This document shows, piece after piece, positions 58,164 through 64,000 of a stretch of 64,000 nt of DNA. How positions within the stretch are numbered: position 1 is the stretch's first letter; every line of letters begins with the position of its first letter. The DNA is taken from positions 33,539,756 to 33,603,755 of the forward strand of contig CM030715.1 in NCBI GenBank assembly GCA_017979445.1, written 5' to 3'. Both the position numbers and the translations under genes were made by a program. The DNA is from Akebia trifoliata (Eukaryota; Streptophyta; Magnoliopsida; Ranunculales; Lardizabalaceae). A model generated the notes under the pieces. That model did no database searches, was not told where the DNA came from, and saw only the letters and a list, made by a program, of their open reading frames with translations.

Positions 58164-60999
58164 ATGGCAGAAACGATTTCCTCTTCTACAACTAAAAGGT
58201 TCTAGTTTTACTTTTATTTTTTATGATTTATTTGTAAGACTCATCAAAACTTATTAACATATAATGGTGTATTCAGGTTTGCAGTTGTTACAGGGGCCAA
58301 TAAAGGAATTGGGTTGGAGATATGTAAACAGTTAGCTCAGAAAGGAGTTTTTGTAGTATTAACAGCTAGAAATGAGAAAAGAGGTGTTGAAGCTGTTGAA
58401 AATCTCAAAAAATCTGGACTATGTGATGTTGTTTTTCATCAACTTGATGTGATGGACCCATCAAGTATTGCTTCCTTGGCAGAATTCATCCATACCCAAT
58501 TCCGGAAACTTGATATCTTGGTAAGATTCAAAATCAATGTTTTTAAATGTTTCTATTTTTTTTTCTTAATTCGTTATCAACATTAATGTTATTGAAAATG
58601 TGTTCATATCTACTTTCAATATTTCAATCTACGTTATTTTAGATCTTTGTATCGCTTTTTATAGAACCTTCATTTTATATTTTCCTTCTAATTGGGATAT
58701 AATCAGTCTTTGTTGAACATGCCCATCATTTTTTTTTTGTATCAGATATTTAAAAAGTACATTACCTATGGCCCTTTTTACATAATCTATACTTGGGATT
58801 TTAAGACCCATTAGAAGATAATTACGAGAGAGGTCAAGGTGATGGTGACCAGAATGTTCGACATGTTGGAGAATTGTTATGAATTCAATTTGGATTCTTG
58901 ATGATCTGTTAACGACCCGTGTGACTTGTTTGGTTTGGATTTTGATTTGACTGTTTTATCCTCTTTGTAACCCTGAGTATATAAAGGATATTTTTAGGAT
59001 TCATTCTTTGTGTGTAAGAAAGAGAGCCGTCAGAGAGAGTTAAGAATACGTGTAACAAGGGACAAGGGTTTTTTTGATGAACTTTGTAGAAATCTCGTTG
59101 TAGATAGTGGATTGATCATCGTTGTCCGTGGACGTAAGCATCTTGCCAAACCATGTAAATCATGTCTCATGTTTCTATTTTCTTTATTTCGTTTTGCTTT
59201 TAATCTCTTGCTCATAGTTCATTTTATTTATTGCACCCTTTCGCATAGCATCACCTTTGTCATTCGAGTACCCATTCGTATAGCTATCATCGTAGTTTAA
59301 GTGGAAGTTGGGTGATTGTCCATGTGTACATACTATCAAATAGTTCTTAAGAAAGGCCTTATCCACCTGTATAATCTTTTTAATGTATTCATAATGAGTA
59401 AATCAAATTGCTTTGCTGAATTTTTTTTTTCTTCTTTTATTACAAATTTTTGTGCTAGTTGTGAAATGGTCTTAATGAATAGGTAAAAAACTGAAACTCA
59501 ATGCAGGTTAACAATGCAGGAATTTCTGGAACCATAATAAATGGTGATATTATAATGGGTCAAAGTAGCGAGGATGCTTTCGTAAGTTTATGAGAATTTG
59601 GTTTATTAAGAAATTTTGTAATTTTAAGTAGAGATATTTAAGAAAAAAGTGCTCAACTTTTTACGACTCCGGTTCACTGATCATTTTAATTATCAAAATG
59701 TGAACAATAACGATAATGAATTCAGAGGTTTTTAAAGGGATTATTTAGGAGGTTTAAAGTGACAATTTCACTTTAGACCTGCGAAATTGTCACTTTAAAC
59801 CGATGAAATAGTCACTTCATTCTGAATTGGTTTTAACAAAAATGAGATTGTTCACGTTTTGGTAATAAAAATGAACAGTGAGCGGGAATCATAAATAATT
59901 CATTTTCAGCTCACGAAATAGTAATTCACCCTTTTAATTATAGAAAGTACTGAACTATTCTTCATGAATGCAGGACAAATTGATAGAAGCAATGAAACAG
60001 ACATACGAATTAGCAGAAGAATGTCTGAAAACAAACTACTATGGCACCAAAGGAGTGACTGAAGCACTTCTTCCCTATCTTAAGCTTTCCAAATCACCAA
60101 GAATTGTTAATGTTTCAGCCACATTTGGCAAACTAGAGGTACAAAAAACTCCTCCTTTATAATGACATATTGGATGAACGTTAATCATCCAATGATCCTA
60201 TTCATAGAACAATAATTTAGAGGGGAGATTGGTCTCTATTCTAATCATAGTGACAAAATTCTGCGATTTTTTTTCTTAAAAACCATCGAATTTTTGAAAA
60301 AATATTTGATTTATAAAATATAAAAAAAAAAAAAAAAAAAAAAAAAAACACAATTAATCACGATGTAATTGATGATTTTTTGAAAAATTCACAAATTATT
60401 CTATTTCTAACATTTTTTGAATTATCATCTTATTGATATATGAAATAAATTCACGATTAATCCGACATTTTTTGAAGTCATCTTTTAGTTCCAATAAATT
60501 AGAATAATCACTTGATCCACAAAGCAATTTTTGTGTTGGAAAAATGCAAAATTAATTGGGGTAAAAGGGTAATTTTTTTATTTTATTCCTCATTTAAATT
60601 TTTCAACTTGTGTTCCAGTATGTCCCTAATGAAAGGGCTAAGATGATACTAAACGATGTTGATGGTCTCACTGAGGAGAAAGTTGAGGGAGTGTTGAATG
60701 AGTTTCTAAAGGATTACAAGGATTGTTTGTTAGAAAGCAAAGGCTGGTCTCTTACACTTCCTGCTGGCTACATAGTCTCTAAAGCAGCTATGAATGCTTA
60801 CACAAGGATTCTTGCAAAAAAGTTCCCTACCTTCATCATAAATTCTGTTTGTCCTGGTTTTGTAAAAACAGATATTAATTTCAATACTGGGCCATTGACC
60901 GTTGAAGAAGGCGCCGAAACTCCAGTGTGGTTAGCTTTGTTACCTGATGGTGGATCTTCTGGCCTCTTCTTTTCTCAAAAGGAAGTAAGGTCGTTCTGA
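58164..60999 (+). CDS. SDR gene G5, complete frame but catalytic Ser replaced
   Basis: Exons 58164-58198, 58277-58520, 59507-59581, 59974-60138 and 60619-60999 give 299 residues with sound splice borders. [12 protein letters not shown], Asn139, Tyr224 (YIVSK) and Lys228 are kept. VNVSS is VNVSA: Ser167, the second Ser and the one usually catalytic in SDRs, is Ala (TCC to GCC at about 60,117). Gly88 is Arg as in G3, and Val13 is Phe at the start of the first strand. It differs from G1 more than G3 does, with changes in exon 3 (Thr109Ile, Pro110Met, Leu118Phe) and exon 5. The open frame suggests either recent loss of constraint or a non-classical role. The neighbouring Ser166 might compensate. 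Confidence 0.9.
58864..59250 (+). mobile_element. Copia-like solo LTR in intron 2 of G5
   Basis: It is orthologous to those in G1 and G3, with TGTTGGAGAATTGTTATG at the start and TCGCATAGCA at the end. Confidence 0.6.
59655..59937. mobile_element. MITE in intron 3 of G5
   Basis: It is the same element as in G1 and G3, with the right end CTCACGAAATAGTAATTCAC. Confidence 0.6.
60320..60348. repeat. Poly(A) tract in intron 4 of G5
   Basis: The run of about 28 A is much longer than at the matching place in G1 and G3 (TAATAATAAAAAAAC), consistent with slippage. Confidence 0.8.
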
Positions 61000-61293
61000 T
61001 CGAAAAAAAAAAAAAAAATTGGAAAAAACATATTAGAAGAGACTTATAAAGGTGGAACTATTCTATTGTGGATGTTCTAGACATATTATTAGAAGAGAAT
61101 AAATGTAGAACTATTCTATTGTGGATGCATGTTCTACACCTAGGTAGCTCTTTTGCATGAATGTACTTGTATTACATTAAAATAAAATAAATACTGAGCG
61201 TTTGAAAATAAAATGAAAGAGAATTAATAAGGACTACAAGTGACATGAACTCTTAATTAATCCAATTGAGTTTACCTTCTATTTTCTTCCAAC
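61000..61293 (+). other. 3' flank of G5, probable 3' UTR
   Basis: It is collinear with 7,152-7,448 and 33,539-33,836. Confidence 0.5.
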
Positions 61294-62836
61294 CAGGGGC
61301 AGAGCTATACAGGGGCGAGTGGGGGTTATAGCTCCCACTGGACTTCAGAAAAAAGAAAAAAAAAAAAAGGTCTATAGAGGCGGATATATCTGCCTTTATA
61401 GAATATGGAATCCATCGCTACATGTTTGAAAGTTTGTAGTTGTCGTTATTTTCACACTTTTCATAAATTGAAAGGCATCAAACCATATCCTTAAAATACC
61501 AGAATATACACAAAGATAATAAGACTTCACTTTTTTCAACTATCTATTAGTAAAATAAAATTTATTATGAATCATATCTAATTATAACTATTGTAATATA
61601 TATAATACTTGTATATATTAACATGTAAATATTATCATGCACTCATGGGAAGTTATTGAAGCAACTGAGAATCACAGACTACATCTAAATTCAACTATTA
61701 TTTTAGAATTTTAGAAATATCTCAACCACTTTTTTAAGGAAATATAGTTCTAGAACGTATGGAAAACTTCAAAACTCCATTATAAGAAAGACTTAAGAGA
61801 TTAATCTAAACAAAATGTTTAAAAATTATATGTCTTATCATAGACAAGTGTGTTTTCTTAATCCTTTCTATCCTAGTTGTAATATGTTGCTTGTTTAAAT
61901 TATTAATCTTTTTACCCCAAAAAGTTTAACTGTATTAATTCATTCTAGCATCTTACATACTCCTTTGATAATATATAAGATGTGTTGGAGGCTTGAGAAA
62001 TAGGAATAGCCAATTAATCTTTTGTTGGGGCCTTGAGAAATAGAAGAAGAGATTTTCTTTTCTTACCCACTAGTTCAAGTTGCATAAAAAACTAAGATAT
62101 GAAATCTAATACCAATTGAAAGATGATTCAAACCAAGTCAAATTTTATTGTTTTGATTGGTAGAGAATGCTCATTAAGTCAAACTAACTCCTTGAGAGGA
62201 TTGAGAAGGAATCGCAGATTGGATTGAAAGAATCAAATATGTATTTATATAATTAAGGCAAAGAGTACAATGCCTAACCATGCACGAAAGGTTATGAATT
62301 TAATGCGTTCGAGGTATGAAACATTAGTAGAGACTTCTATTTATATTAAAAGGTCAATAATCTCTATTTAAAATATAGATTAAAACTGAAGTATTTAAAA
62401 AGGAACTTACATATCCCATCGAATATGCGAGCTACAAAGACAACCAATTGATAGATATTTTGACCAATAATATTCCTCAACCTTGTTATAGTGATAAAAT
62501 TCACATCCCCAACTAGATGCCTTAGAACCATATGGGTATTACATTTTTTTAGGAAACAGCATGAATTCTTTTTTAATTTAAACTCAAATTACGAAAAACA
62601 ATCTAACTTAAAAGAGGTTCAATAAAAAAAAAGGGGGAATTATACAAAATGCTTATAAAATGTAGGAATCATCGCATTTTGAAGACATATCTTTATTTTG
62701 TTTTATTTTTCTGAATAAAATAGATCTTTATGTAGAGGATCGATATAATTATTAGTCAACGAGTTCAAATTTAGCCCTGCCATCCCCCCAACTCCCATTC
62801 CCACTCCCACTGACAGAAAATCCTGGCCCACCCCTG
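61294..62836. mobile_element. Non-autonomous hAT-like element downstream of G5
   Basis: It starts CAGGGGCAGAGCTATACA and ends GGCCCACCCCTG. The 8-base flanks CTTCCAAC and CTTTCGAC agree at six positions and differ by transitions, the best-preserved target duplication of the family here. Confidence 0.65.
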
Positions 62837-63748
62837 CTTTCGACATGTCAACATTTCATTGGTTTTATTGGAGTGTTAGAAAGTCTCTGAAATACGTTGC
62901 TACTAATCACGACACAAGGTCGAAAAAAAAAGTTAACCGTCCTTAAGTATGAGATAAGCCTCGTCTGATTATTTTTCTGAATGTTTAATATCGTTTGATC
63001 TTGATGGAGATATAAATGCACCTGTGTGTCATGAGATAGTTTTTGACGAACTTAATTGGGTACCTCATTTATACTCCACACGTCATTGTCTCATTGGTTG
63101 TTGGACCTTAGGAAAAATACTCCAATAGAATGCATGCAAGACGTCACGGCCAACGCCATTCGAAAATATATATATATATTTCGTGGACACAAAGGTTTGA
63201 ATTGCGCTTGGGAACTGAAGCAATTTATTAGGCCCTTTGCATTTATAAAACTATTCAGACCTCCTTTGAGCATTTGGTGAACATTGTTAGCCTCTTGGAA
63301 ACATTAACCTAATCCCATTGATAAATAAATAATCTTTGATAAACATTATTTTGAGCCTGGTCTAGGAAAAACTTGTTTAAGACTGCGTTGCACCAATATT
63401 TTAATAAATCGGATAAAGTATCTCTTTCAATGTCTATTAATTCAAGCCGGGACGTTTTGATTATTAGGGAGAAAGTGCTAGAGTTTGAATATATATATAA
63501 CAACAACAAAAAGTTGATATTGGATTAAGGGAAGAGTCATGATTTCCTAACTCACCCTTTAACAAATTCCCATCAAACTCTTCTCACATGATTGTGCATA
63601 GAGTCATAAATTTTTCTCAAGATACACAATTGTACATCTCCACAAAATAGTGCAGTTGTTTATTCCAAGGAAAAAAAATTATGGTTCTAGCACTAACCGG
63701 GGAGAGTTTATTAGAGGAGGACATCAATTTATCATTATTCTAAAGAAA
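62837..63748 (+). promoter_or_regulatory. Conserved module and long SDR promoter of a following copy
   Basis: The module (63,057-63,165, with a TA run at 63,167) is followed by the long promoter as at 3.5-4.0 kb and 36.06-36.63 kb. No exon lies in the window. Confidence 0.55.
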
Positions 63749-63967
63749 TTTTTTTTTTTTTTTTGTTCTGATAACAAAAGGTATCCGGATTAGCTTGTGA
63801 GCACCAGAATAGTCCCTACACCCCGCACTCAGGCTTTACCCCACTTAAGTGAAACATTGCGTGGTCACCAAGGATTTTTATGGGTAGTGGGATTCGAACT
63901 TGAGACTATAGAAGGAGCAAACTCCTTGACCCCAAGTCGGCACCATTAAGCCAACCCCTTGGTGGTT
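63749..63967 (-). mobile_element. tRNA-derived SINE, second copy
   Basis: On the - strand it has box A-like TGGCTTAATGGTGCC, box B-like GTTCGAATCCC, and a 3' end GATACCTTTTGTTATCAG plus poly(A). The flanks ATTCTAAAGAAA and ATTCTCAAGAGAAA form the target duplication. The box sequences are better kept than in the copy at 36,635. Confidence 0.75.
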
Positions 63968-64000
63968 ATTCTCAAGAGAAATCACACCCCAATATTATTG
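63968..64000 (+). other. Start of the promoter core of a further SDR copy
   Basis: AAATCACACCCCAATATTAT at the very end matches 4,035-4,054, which lies about 0.2 kb before the G1 start codon. If collinear, the next ATG would fall near position 64,200, outside the window. Confidence 0.6.

Overview
The window is nuclear DNA of a flowering plant, most likely a eudicot. It is AT-rich and has short exons with GT..AG introns. It also carries plant-type TATA boxes with CT-rich leaders, an Athila-lineage Ty3/gypsy element, CACTA, hAT-like and Harbinger-like elements, MITEs and a tRNA-derived SINE. I cannot name the species.

The backbone is a tandem array of short-chain dehydrogenase/reductase (SDR) genes on the + strand. 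They belong to the (+)-neomenthol dehydrogenase / salutaridine reductase / carbonyl reductase-like group. Three copies have a complete five-exon frame for 299 residues: G1 (4256-7151), G3 (30729-33538) and G5 (58164-60999). Between them lie broken copies of a second, diverged paralogue: G2 (9916-10284, last exon only) and G4 (47508-50985, all five exons but with several lesions). The pattern is intact / broken / intact / broken / intact. The unit repeats about every 27 kb, and the window ends in sequence that lies about 0.2 kb upstream of the start codon in G1, so another copy probably follows. G1 keeps every canonical SDR residue. G3 and G5 carry Arg for the usual Gly before the LDIL strand, and G5 also has Ala at the usual catalytic Ser, so the copies may not be equivalent enzymes.

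Layout: 1-856 foldback elements; 857-3230 truncated Athila copy; 3.2-7.2 kb G1; 7.4-9.0 kb hAT-like element; 9.0-9.8 kb hairpin repeats; 9.8-10.8 kb G2 and its 3' flank; 10,799-22,910 composite Athila insertion; 22.9-26.9 kb duplicated flank with MITEs and an SDR promoter remnant; 26.9-29.5 kb second hAT-like element with nested hairpins; 29.5-36.6 kb duplicated promoter modules, G3 and its hAT-like element; 36.6-42.0 kb SINE and a 5.2 kb TIR element holding a decayed host gene; 42.0-47.5 kb patchwork of FtsZ, MSL-channel and MDL gene fragments; 47.5-51.5 kb G4; 51.5-57.7 kb second copy of the 22.9-29.5 kb flank; 57.7-62.8 kb G5 and its hAT-like element; 62.8-64.0 kb promoter of the next copy, with a SINE.

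The two most unusual structures are in the broken modules. One is a composite retrotransposon, 10,799-22,910. It has a diverged LTR on the + strand joined tail-to-tail to a young complete Athila element on the - strand, and one 5-base target duplication (ATTAG) encloses both. The unfilled target survives in the paralogous copy at 51,495. The other is a CACTA-type MITE sitting inside exon 3 of G4 with a clean CAT target duplication. I see no bacterial genes, CRISPR arrays, tRNA genes or rRNA genes.
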